DNA of 61,224 bases from CAZLMW01 sp964560875 (lineage in GTDB: Bacteria > Myxococcota_A > UBA9042): contig CAZLMW010000041.1 of NCBI GenBank assembly GCA_964560875.1, forward strand, positions 1 through 61,224. Direction: 5' to 3'. Within the stretch, counting starts at the first letter, position 1. The number at the start of each line of letters is the position of its first letter. Below, piece by piece: positions 9,675 to 17,098 of this stretch. The notes beneath the pieces are model-generated. The model was not told the origin of the DNA. It saw only the letters and a program-made list of their open reading frames with translations, and did no database searches. Both the position numbers and the translations under genes were made by a program.

Positions 9675-9959
9675 GGTTCCGTTTCCTTCAAGCTTTGTGC
9701 GGCGACGTATGCGCCGCCAGCGCCGTTGCTACGGCGAGGGGGCGCGGAAGCTACGAGATGCCGATGGGGGAAGCAACAAGTCTGTGTTCGTGCAGGGTCG
9801 CGACTCCCCACCGGCGGCGCAAATGATCCCAGGAGATCGCGCTGCTGCGAGCCGATCGGGGCGATCTTTGGACAACATCTACTCCAGATCCCCGGTCGCT
9901 TTTGCCTCGGCGCCGATTGCGGCATAGATTGCCGTCGTTGCGAAATCAGGAGGCCCCTT

Positions 9960-11000
9960 ATGCGCCCAAAACCCTCGATCCCCGGCCCTGCGAATCCGTC
10001 CGCCCCAGCGTCCGCCTTGCGCGTCGCCCTCCTCGCCTGCGTCGCCCTCGTGGTCCTGCCCGCCTGCCAGTCACGCCAGACCGGCAAGCTCGGCAAGCTC
10101 GTGTTCAGCTACGTCGCCGACGATGACGTGACCGACTTCAACAAGCCCATCGCCGTCGGCGGCCGCCTCGACGTCTACGTCCGCCAAAAGGGCAACAACA
10201 AGCCGGTCACCATCACGAACGCCGGTACGGCCGACGAATCTGTGCTGAAGGTCCGCAACTTCGAACCCGCGTTCTTCACGCTCGAAGCGCTCGGCGAAGG
10301 CAACACCGAGATCACCATCGACGCACAGCAAGAAGACGGCGAGGTGGTCGAAGACAAGGTCGACATGCGCGCCGCCAAGCCACAAGTGCTCAAGATGCAC
10401 CACTACTGCACCAAGGATAAAGACGCCTACTACCTCACCGGCCAGACCATCTACGTGCCCTACGACATGGAGCTCAAGGACACCGAGTCGGTCATCGGCT
10501 ACGGCTATCACCCGATCGAATTCGAACCCAAAGCCGGCCTGACGCTGCACAAGGCGGGCAAGAACCAGGCCCACTTCAAGCTCACCACGCCCAAGGACGC
10601 GCAGACCGTGACCATCAACAGCACCATCGACAGCAACGCGCTCATCATCAGCGTCGTGGCCGAAGATCTCATCGACGGCGCCCGGTACGAAGGCCTCAAG
10701 ACAGTGCTCGTCAACACCAAGACGCCCGTGCTCATCCGCCCGACCATCGCCGGCAAGCCGGTGTGCCAGGCCAACACGTCGATGAACGCGACAAGCAAGA
10801 CCACCGACATCTGCTCGGTCAAGGCGCTTTCCACCGCGCGCAAAGGCGACGACGACACGCAGTCGTGGGGCTGGGTCGAGATCGACGCCAAGGCGTTCGG
10901 CAAGTGCACGTTCGAGGTCACCCACCTCAAGGCCAATGCCAAGAAGGGCATGACCAGCACGTTCACCGTCGACGTCGCCAAGGTCATCTCGCCCAAGTAG
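9960..11000 (+). CDS. Putative lipoprotein of unknown function
   Basis: A 346-aa protein with a strong RBS (AGGAGG, 6 nt before the ATG). The N-terminus has a hydrophobic stretch ending LVVLPAC, a lipobox at about residue 34-38. The mature part reads as beta-rich, Ig-like strands (for example GGRLDVYVRQKG and NTEITIDAQQEDGEV) with a late disulfide-capable pair of Cys residues (CQANTSMN and DICSVKA). The reading frame stays open on the plus strand for over 4 kb upstream, but that stretch is antisense to the 1888-aa gene and is not credible coding. It is divergent from that gene across 285 bp and followed after 18 nt by an alpha/beta hydrolase gene. No family recognised. Confidence 0.8.
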   Translation: MRPKPSIPGPANPSAPASALRVALLACVALVVLPACQSRQTGKLGKLVFSYVADDDVTDFNKPIAVGGRLDVYVRQKGNNKPVTITNAGTADESVLKVRNFEPAFFTLEALGEGNTEITIDAQQEDGEVVEDKVDMRAAKPQVLKMHHYCTKDKDAYYLTGQTIYVPYDMELKDTESVIGYGYHPIEFEPKAGLTLHKAGKNQAHFKLTTPKDAQTVTINSTIDSNALIISVVAEDLIDGARYEGLKTVLVNTKTPVLIRPTIAGKPVCQANTSMNATSKTTDICSVKALSTARKGDDDTQSWGWVEIDAKAFGKCTFEVTHLKANAKKGMTSTFTVDVAKVISPK

Positions 11001-11018
11001 GACGGCGCAACTTTCATC

Positions 11019-11825
11019 ATGACGCGCGGCTGGCCCGACGAACCGTCTTCCGCCGTCGCCGAGCGCATCGATCTGCCGATCGGACCGGTGTCTTGTGCCA
11101 TCGAAGGCCCCAAAGGCGCGCCAACGATCGTGCTGATCCACGGCGTTCCAGGCACCGTCGCCGATTTCCGCTGGCTCACCCCCTGCATCGCTGATGACCT
11201 GCGCGTGGTCCGTCTCGACATGCCCGGATTTGGCGGCACCCCGCTGTCGTCCGCGCAAGGCACCGGGATGGTCGAGCGCGCCAACTTCATCGCCGCCGTC
11301 CTGCGCGGCCTCGACATCCAGAGCGCCGCGGTCGTGGGTCATTCCATGGGTGGCGCCGCCGCCGCAGCCGTCGCGGTCCATCACCCGTCGCTGGTGTCCC
11401 ACGTCGGCTTGTTGGCCACGCCCGGCTTGACCCCGCATCGCAAGTTCGTCCGCACCTACCCCGGCCCCGTCTCCCGCGCGATGCGCTGGCCGGTCCTCGG
11501 AAATGCCGTCAGAGCCATTGTTCGACGCGGGTTCGAACGCGAGGGTTTTCCGTCGAAAATGGGCGGCGCGTCGATTCAGACCGTCATGGACTACGCCGCC
11601 GGGCTCGACTTCCCGGCGCATAAGCGACGCGTCTTGTCGCTTCGGCAACCGACGCTGGTGGGTTATTGCGAAAACGACCATCTGGTTGACAAAGAGCTGT
11701 TCGCCGAGCTCGCCTCTGTCTGTCCCGAAGGCCCGCGCCTCGTCTTTCCGCGCGGCGGCCACAACCTGCAAAAGACGCACGCGATGGCGATCGGCAGGGC
11801 CCTGGTCGACTGGCTATCCGCCTGA
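11019..11825 (+). CDS. Alpha/beta hydrolase
   Basis: A 268-aa cytoplasmic hydrolase of the alpha/beta fold. Visible landmarks are the oxyanion-loop motif HGVPG (near residue 46), a strand ending DMPGFGGTP, the nucleophile elbow GHSMGG (catalytic Ser near residue 110) and a late His in FPRGGHNLQK. An acidic residue in a segment such as YCENDHLVD supplies the likely third member of the triad. The substrate cannot be read from sequence; esterases, lactonases and C-C hydrolases share these motifs. No clear RBS is visible, but the gene starts 18 nt after the preceding stop, so it probably belongs to that transcript. Confidence 0.88.
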   Translation: MTRGWPDEPSSAVAERIDLPIGPVSCAIEGPKGAPTIVLIHGVPGTVADFRWLTPCIADDLRVVRLDMPGFGGTPLSSAQGTGMVERANFIAAVLRGLDIQSAAVVGHSMGGAAAAAVAVHHPSLVSHVGLLATPGLTPHRKFVRTYPGPVSRAMRWPVLGNAVRAIVRRGFEREGFPSKMGGASIQTVMDYAAGLDFPAHKRRVLSLRQPTLVGYCENDHLVDKELFAELASVCPEGPRLVFPRGGHNLQKTHAMAIGRALVDWLSA

Positions 11826-11951
11826 TCAATCCTCCTCGTCTTGCGACGATGCACAAAAATCGGGCGGCACGAATTTGCCTCGGGAATCGAATCGGCCCGC
11901 GGGACGTCTTATACTGCAGCGCCCTGCGGAGCCCCGCTGGAGGTCGCCACG

Positions 11952-12932
11952 TTGTCCGATCCGAAAACAAACGCGTCCGATCCGAAGAAACACGCTTCCG
12001 ACCCGAACAAACGCGCTTCCGACCCGAACAAACGCGCTTCCGACCCTAAGAAAGCTGCGTCGGACGCCAAGAAACCGCGCGCCGAGCTCGGCCCCAAGCG
12101 GTCGTGGTGGTATCGGCTGGTCAACCGACCGTGGCTGCAGGGCAACCCGCTTTTGCACGTCGCGGTGATGGCCGGCCGGCGCGATTGGTTCGACCTGCTG
12201 CGACGCATCGGCGCCGATCCCCTCGTTCGCGACGAGCAAGGCATGACGTTGCTGCACACGGCGGCGCTCATGCAGGACCTCGAACACGCCCAACCCTTCC
12301 TCGCGCTGGCCCTCGAAAACGGGATCGGCGTCAACGCCCGCGACAACCTTGGCCACACCGCGCTGCACCTGGCGGTCTTTCATGACAAGCCCGCGATCAT
12401 GGCATGGCTGCTGCAGAACGGGGCGAACATCAACTCGCGCACCGAACACGGCACCACCCCGCTGCGACACGCGATTCGATGGCGGCGCCTCACCGCGGCG
12501 CGTCACCTCTTGCAAGCCGGTTCGTATGTCGATGAACGTGACCGCTCCGGCGAAACTCCGCTGCTCGGCGCGACCATCCACCCCAAGTTGGCCGAGCTGC
12601 TCTGCGAATTCGGCGCGGACGTGAACGCTTGCGACCACGCCGGAGCCAACCTGCTGCACCTCAACGCCTCGCGCGGCAACGTGGAGATGGTCCGCTGGGC
12701 GCTGGCAAACGGTGTCGACAGGCGCGCCACCAACGTCGCCGGACACACGCCCTTGCAGACCGTCCAGATCGAGGCCCACGTGGCTTTCGGCGGTCTCGAC
12801 GGCGTACGCATCGCGTTTGCCGATGAAACCAAGCGCGACGAATTCCACGCCGGCCCCGAAGCCGCGGGCAAATGGGCCCAGGTTCTCTCGCTACTGGGCG
12901 ACCCACGTTTCGGCGACGTGGCAGAAGCGTAG
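11952..12932 (+). CDS. Ankyrin-repeat protein with an N-terminal ASDPNKR-type tandem repeat
   Basis: A 326-aa protein. I place the start at TTG 11952 because GGAGG lies 8 nt upstream; longer in-frame starts to 11841 have no RBS. Residues about 1-40 are a basic, low-complexity tail built of 7-residue units (ASDPKKH, ASDPNKR, ASDPNKR, ASDPKKA). After a linker containing KRSWWYRLVNRP, about seven ankyrin repeats follow (for example GMTLLHTAALMQ and LGHTALHLAVFHDKP). Ankyrin arrays bind other proteins; the partner is unknown. No signal peptide or membrane segment is seen, so a cytosolic location is likely. The tandem DNA repeat could vary the length of the tail between strains. Confidence 0.85.
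   Translation: MSDPKTNASDPKKHASDPNKRASDPNKRASDPKKAASDAKKPRAELGPKRSWWYRLVNRPWLQGNPLLHVAVMAGRRDWFDLLRRIGADPLVRDEQGMTLLHTAALMQDLEHAQPFLALALENGIGVNARDNLGHTALHLAVFHDKPAIMAWLLQNGANINSRTEHGTTPLRHAIRWRRLTAARHLLQAGSYVDERDRSGETPLLGATIHPKLAELLCEFGADVNACDHAGANLLHLNASRGNVEMVRWALANGVDRRATNVAGHTPLQTVQIEAHVAFGGLDGVRIAFADETKRDEFHAGPEAAGKWAQVLSLLGDPRFGDVAEA
11985..12058 (+). repeat. Imperfect 21-bp in-frame tandem repeat
   Basis: About four copies of a unit reading CGCTTCCGACCCGAACAAA plus two bases lie inside the 5' end of the ankyrin gene. Each encodes one seven-residue ASDPNKR-like block. The two middle copies are nearly identical, which suggests recent slippage or unequal exchange. Because the unit is a multiple of three, copy-number change would not shift the frame. 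Confidence 0.7.
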
Positions 12933-13145
12933 CAGACTGCGCCAAAGCTTCGCCTCGGCGCAGGTGCAAGCACAGCGGCACCACGTGAGGGTGTGAATTC
13001 GGGTTCGGGTCGCTCGGACTCGGCCCATCGCTCAGTCAGCGACTTCCAATCGGGCCTGGCGGGGGAGGCCCCTCGGCCCGCGTTGTTCGGCAGCAGTGGG
13101 CGTCGTTTCGTGCCGCTATCGACAAGTCGCCACCGAGTTGGCGCG

Positions 13146-13676
13146 CTACAGTCCCGCCGCGACTCCGCCGAGCAAAAACGCCGTCAGCGCGACGATAACC
13201 ATCTGTTTCCAATTCGTTTTCTGCGCGGGATCGAGCGGGAATTCGACGTGCCGAATGCGGCCCTTGGTCATGTCGATCAGCAGCACGCCGTTGACGTCGT
13301 AGGCGCACCGGTATTCCAGCAGCTGCCGCCGTGTCGCGGCCGACGTGAGCCGGGGCGCCTTGTCTCCTGTTTTTACATCCGCGACGTAGCTCTTCCCGCC
13401 TCGGCGCAGCAACAAATCCGCGCGCAGGTCCACATCGAGCGGCTCTCCGTCCACCGTCACCCGCCACTGTGTCCGGGCCTGTCGGTCGACGATCTCGTAC
13501 CCCATGCGCTGCACCACGCGCTCGGCGGCGACCTCCCCCTCGACCGCTATCCTGCTTCGACGGCGCGCCCGCCACTTCCTGCGCCACTTCGCATACGCCC
13601 ACCAACCGGCCTGCCCGAGCACGAGCGCGCCCAGGACAACGACGAGCCAATATTCGGCGAACAGACTCCACGTCAT
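13146..13676 (-). CDS. Membrane-anchored PD-(D/E)XK nuclease-like protein
   Basis: A 176-aa protein with GAGGAG 5 nt before its ATG. A hydrophobic helix at residues about 9-29 is followed by a very basic stretch (KWRRKWRARRRSR). The central part has the restriction-endonuclease-like pattern: a Glu in the first helix (E48 or E52), D87 in RADLLL, D100 and K102 in YVADVKTG, and a later helix with Q118. A second hydrophobic helix lies at about 157-175. The catalytic set looks complete, so nuclease activity on the cytoplasmic face is plausible, but this is fold inference, and the substrate and role are unknown. It stands alone, with a 15-bp repeat array just upstream. Confidence 0.75.
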   Translation of the reverse strand: MTWSLFAEYWLVVVLGALVLGQAGWWAYAKWRRKWRARRRSRIAVEGEVAAERVVQRMGYEIVDRQARTQWRVTVDGEPLDVDLRADLLLRRGGKSYVADVKTGDKAPRLTSAATRRQLLEYRCAYDVNGVLLIDMTKGRIRHVEFPLDPAQKTNWKQMVIVALTAFLLGGVAAGL

Positions 13677-13692
13677 GATGTCTCCTCACCAG

Positions 13693-13770
13693 CGGTCCAC
13701 TGTCTGGCGGTCCACTGTCTGGCGGTCCACTGTCTGGCGGTCCACTGTCCAGCGGTCCACTGTCCAGCGG
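13693..13770 (-). repeat. 15-bp tandem repeat array (5 copies)
   Basis: Five exact-length copies of a 15-bp unit: three read CGGTCCACTGTCTGG and two read CGGTCCACTGTCCAG. The array begins 17 nt upstream of the start codon of the membrane nuclease-like gene (minus strand), so it lies in that gene's 5' leader. Read on the minus strand the unit contains TGGACAGTGG, close to the TGGACAGGGG of the array at 61151-61224. Confidence 0.9.
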
Positions 13771-14080
13771 CAGGGCGCCCACGGTCAAACGCTGAATGTA
13801 AGCAGTGTTTGGATTGGCGCGAGGATCTGCAAAAAGTCGCCGCGCCGTTCGTACGTGCGACATCGCACGACGATCGGCAGCGCAAGGCGATCAAGAAGCT
13901 CCTTGGGCGCGAGGTGGCCCGCGTTCTGCCTTCATGGCGGGTTTCCGAGCAGCAGGGCGAGGCCGCGTCACGGCAACAACCTGACGCAGCTCGGCAACGA
14001 CACCACCGCGGGCTGGCAAGCCGCTGCAGCTCCTTGTTGGGCGTCGATGAAACTCAAGCGGCTGTGCGCGGCAACCTGGG
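13771..14080. other. Gene-poor intergenic stretch
   Basis: About 310 bp between the 15-bp array and the end of the MopE lipoprotein gene. Several frames stay open on both strands, but none has an RBS, a recognisable motif or composition like its neighbours. I see no credible gene, RNA or mobile element here; it must carry the promoter for the nuclease-like gene. Confidence 0.5.
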
Positions 14081-16159
14081 CTACTTGATGAGGGAAGCGA
14101 CCCACGCGTACCAGCCGAGCAGCGCGGTCTTCTTCTTGCCAGCCGCGACGCCATGAACCGTCGACTCGCCGCCGCCGCGCACATTCATGCTGTGCTTGCC
14201 GCCCTTGATGCTGCCGGCGATGGACGACGTGCGTACGGTCACGATATTGGCCGCGCAGCCGTTGTCGACGACGCCGTTGCAGTCATCGTCCTTCGCATCG
14301 CAGATCTCGGTGTTGTTGGGCGTAAACTCGCCGACGCAAGCGCCCTGGAGCGCGCCTTCCTTGCACAACTTCGTGCCGCCCTTGCACTCGCCGGTGCCCT
14401 TCGTCTTCGGATCGCCGGTGTAACAAGCCTGCGTCGCCGCGTTGCTCAGCTGCACACAGCCCTTCTTCGGATCGCAGCTATCGTCGGTGCAAAGGTTGGC
14501 GTCATCGCAGACCTTCGTGCTCGCGCCCGCCAGGCAAACCGCCACGTTGTCCTTGGTCGTACCGCACTTGTCGCCGACCGTGCACGCATCGCCATCATCG
14601 CAGCTGGCGCCGTCCTGGGGCTTGTTGACGCACTTGCCGAGCTTCGTGTCGCAGCTGTCGGTCGTGCACGGGTTGTTGTCGTCGCAATCGACAGACGCCG
14701 GATTGCTGCACGACTTGGACGCGCCGTCACACGTGTCAAAGGTGCACTCGTTGCCGTCGACACAAACCTCGCCCTTGTCATCGATGTCCCCGTCGCAGTC
14801 GTTATCAAGCGCGTCGCACTTCTCCTTGGACGACTTCTTGGCCGTATCGCAAACCGCTGTCTTCAAGGTCTCGCAGACCACGTTGCCGCCGCCACATTCG
14901 CCCGTGCCGCACGGCTGACCCATGCCGAGGTCCTTGCCGTCGTGTGACTTCCAGGTGAACGCCTCGTCGGTCTTGCCGTCGCAATCGTTGTCCTGCAAGT
15001 CGCAAGCCTCGGCGATCGGCGTCTTCGCCTCGTTGCAGATCAGCTTGCCGCCCGCGGTGCACGACGGGATGCCGAAACACTCGCCCTCGAGCTCCTTGCA
15101 GGCGCCAACAACGCCCGACATGTCGCATTTTTCAAGCTTGCCCGACTTGCTCTTACCCACACAGTCGTCGTCGGTTGTGCACGTCGCCATGCTGCCGAGC
15201 GTCGCGAACAGCTTCTTGCTGCACTTGAACTCGGCGTCGAGGTCATCAACCTTGCCGTTGCAGTCGTCGTCCAACGTGTTGCAGACCTCGGGCTTGGCAT
15301 CGGTGGCGGTGCAGGTCTCCAGACCCTTGGCTGTACAGGCGCGGTCGGCCTTGCATGTCCCGACACCGTTGGTCTTGGTGCACTGCGTCTTGGCGCCCTT
15401 GTTGACCGCCCACTCGCTGCAGCCGCAGATGGCGCCGTTGCCGTTGGCCGGCTTGGGAGCGGTGTCTTTGCGCTTGCACTGCTTGGCCTTGGTGCCCTTG
15501 ACGCCGGTCGCCTCGATGCACTCGTAGTGCTGCGGGCAGTCGCTGTCCTTGTCGCATGGGCCGCCGCAGAACTTGCCGTCCGCGCCGTAATCCAGGCACA
15601 GGCCCGCGACGCCGTTGTGTTGGCAAAGCTGGTCGTCGTTGCATGGCGCGCACAACGCGATGAGGTTGGACACGCACGCGAAGACCTTGTCGCCCTTGCC
15701 GCCGCTGATGTCCTTACAGGCCTGGCCGTTGGGGCACGTCTCGGTGCAGAGCTTCGCGCACTGCTTGCCGTCGGGGAAATCAAGGCAGTAGCCGGTGTCG
15801 CACTCGGCGTTTTCCTTGCACGGGCAGCCGGGTTCGCCGACGCACTCTTCGGTATCGGCGCCAGCGTCCGCGCCGCTTGACGCGCCACCGTCGCCGCCGC
15901 TTGACGAGGTTCCGCCGCTCGAGCCGCTATCTTCGGTGCCGCCCGCATCCGCGCCGCTCGACGAGCCGCCGCTGGACGAAACCGTATCGCTGTCGCCGGT
16001 ATCTTCGCCGATATTGCCGAGATCGCCGCCCACGCCGCCGCTGCTCGCGCCGCCCGAACCGGGATCTCCCGCGCCGGGGTCGTCGCCGCAGCCATACGCA
16101 ACGAAAACCAGCGCCGCCAAGACGGCGAGCAGACTACGGGTCGACCAGGTGCGTCGCAT
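14081..16159 (-). CDS. Cys-rich lipoprotein with four MopE-type motifs
   Basis: A 692-aa predicted surface lipoprotein. The ATG at 16159 has TGAGG 6 nt upstream; a GTG at 16171 overlapping the previous stop is an alternative. The signal ends in FVAYGC. A Gly/Ser/Asp-rich stalk (GGASSGGVGG, SSSGADAGG) runs to about residue 100. The rest is Cys-rich: an early block with CKENAECDTGYC, then four MopE-like motifs (CNTLDDDCNG, CDLQDNDCDG, CDALDNDCDG, CDAKDDDCNG) mixed with CDDGDACTVGD-type repeats. MopE motifs are annotated as putative metal-binding in Pfam; metal binding here is inferred only. It ends a four-gene minus-strand run, 8 nt after the thioredoxin-like lipoprotein. Confidence 0.87.
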   Translation of the reverse strand: MRRTWSTRSLLAVLAALVFVAYGCGDDPGAGDPGSGGASSGGVGGDLGNIGEDTGDSDTVSSSGGSSSGADAGGTEDSGSSGGTSSSGGDGGASSGADAGADTEECVGEPGCPCKENAECDTGYCLDFPDGKQCAKLCTETCPNGQACKDISGGKGDKVFACVSNLIALCAPCNDDQLCQHNGVAGLCLDYGADGKFCGGPCDKDSDCPQHYECIEATGVKGTKAKQCKRKDTAPKPANGNGAICGCSEWAVNKGAKTQCTKTNGVGTCKADRACTAKGLETCTATDAKPEVCNTLDDDCNGKVDDLDAEFKCSKKLFATLGSMATCTTDDDCVGKSKSGKLEKCDMSGVVGACKELEGECFGIPSCTAGGKLICNEAKTPIAEACDLQDNDCDGKTDEAFTWKSHDGKDLGMGQPCGTGECGGGNVVCETLKTAVCDTAKKSSKEKCDALDNDCDGDIDDKGEVCVDGNECTFDTCDGASKSCSNPASVDCDDNNPCTTDSCDTKLGKCVNKPQDGASCDDGDACTVGDKCGTTKDNVAVCLAGASTKVCDDANLCTDDSCDPKKGCVQLSNAATQACYTGDPKTKGTGECKGGTKLCKEGALQGACVGEFTPNNTEICDAKDDDCNGVVDNGCAANIVTVRTSSIAGSIKGGKHSMNVRGGGESTVHGVAAGKKKTALLGWYAWVASLIK

Positions 16160-16167
16160 CGTCGGCC

Positions 16168-17061
16168 TCACTTACACCCGCTCAGTGTCTCGAGGAATTG
16201 CTTCGGACGGGGACCGGTGAATCGATCCTCGCCCTGCTCGATCACAGGCAGTTTCGTCAACTTCAGCTTGGCCATCAGCGGCTTGCAGCCTTCCTTCGCG
16301 CGACCGCAGTCCACGAAGATCTTGCCGGCGAACGAGCCGACCTGCTGCAATTGCGCCCGCGTCGCCTTGGTGCGCCCATCGCCGATGATCCGCACACCGC
16401 GCAGCTTCAGGCAGGTCGCGAAGTTGTCGTCCATCTGCAGCTTCTGCTGGCGCTTTTCGAGCTCAAAACCGCCCTCGAACGCGAGCTTTCCGTCCTTGGT
16501 GACGTGCACGGTCGAAGGCGCTTCCTTCACCCCGCGGGTCTGGAACGTGATGCGCCACAGGCCGCTGACCTCGGTCACCTCGAGCACGTCCATCGGTTTG
16601 CCGGCGATGCGGCTGTAGATGTCGGTCACGACCTGCTTGGCCTTCTTCTTGGCGGCGTCGTCGGCCTCGCGCTTCTTCTCGGACTCGGGCGTGATCTCTT
16701 TGACGCCGGGTGGCAGACCGCCGCCCTTTTCCATGGCGCGCTTGATGGCCATCGGGTCGGTCATGCCCTTGCCCGCAGGCATCTTGAAGACACGGCCGGC
16801 GAGCGGGTTCTTCTTGCCCGTTGGCGCGTTGGCGTTGGTGGGACCTGGCGCTTGGCCAGCCTTGGGCCCTTTCGCAGCGGCCGCTTGTCCGCCACCCGCT
16901 TGCACACCGCCAGCTTGCTCACCGCCCGCCTGCACACCGGCCCCTTGACCAGCCGCCCCACCACCTGACGTCGCACCACCAGAACCCGCTGCGGGCGCAG
17001 GCTGCTTGCCACACCCGAAGGCGAGCAGAGCGAAAGCGGCGATGGAAACGAGACGAATCAT
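16168..17061 (-). CDS. Lipoprotein with a thioredoxin-half-like C-terminal region
   Basis: A 297-aa protein starting at ATG 17061. The signal is short and ends in LLAFGC. Residues about 20-75 are a Gly/Ala/Gln-rich linker with repeated GGxQAGGVQAG units. The C-terminal region (FVDCGRAKEGCKP, KLTKLPVIEQG, FLETLSGCK) resembles the second half of a thioredoxin-like domain of the VKOR-fusion type, including a cis-Pro-like LPVI, but no CxxC motif is present before it. The Cys content (one at about 220 and three near the C-terminus) allows disulfides. It lies between the fibre gene (37 nt gap) and the MopE lipoprotein (8 nt gap), so a role in folding or maintaining those Cys-rich proteins is possible but unproven. 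Confidence 0.75.
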   Translation of the reverse strand: MIRLVSIAAFALLAFGCGKQPAPAAGSGGATSGGGAAGQGAGVQAGGEQAGGVQAGGGQAAAAKGPKAGQAPGPTNANAPTGKKNPLAGRVFKMPAGKGMTDPMAIKRAMEKGGGLPPGVKEITPESEKKREADDAAKKKAKQVVTDIYSRIAGKPMDVLEVTEVSGLWRITFQTRGVKEAPSTVHVTKDGKLAFEGGFELEKRQQKLQMDDNFATCLKLRGVRIIGDGRTKATRAQLQQVGSFAGKIFVDCGRAKEGCKPLMAKLKLTKLPVIEQGEDRFTGPRPKQFLETLSGCK

Positions 17062-17098
17062 GCGGTCGGTGAGGTCCGTGGGTGCGGTTGGTAAGGGC

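Noticed and set aside
5610..9959. Very long plus-strand open frame antisense to the 1888-aa lipoprotein, continuous with the gene at 9960
   Set aside because: Its Ala/Arg/Leu-rich composition is the usual shadow of a GC-rich gene on the other strand. The RBS and lipoprotein signal at 9960 mark the real start.
12993..14156. Plus-strand open frame running through the nuclease-like gene, the 15-bp array and the intergenic region
   Set aside because: It crosses the 15-bp repeat as VHCLAVHCLA-like translation, has no RBS and conflicts with the minus-strand gene, which has a full catalytic motif.
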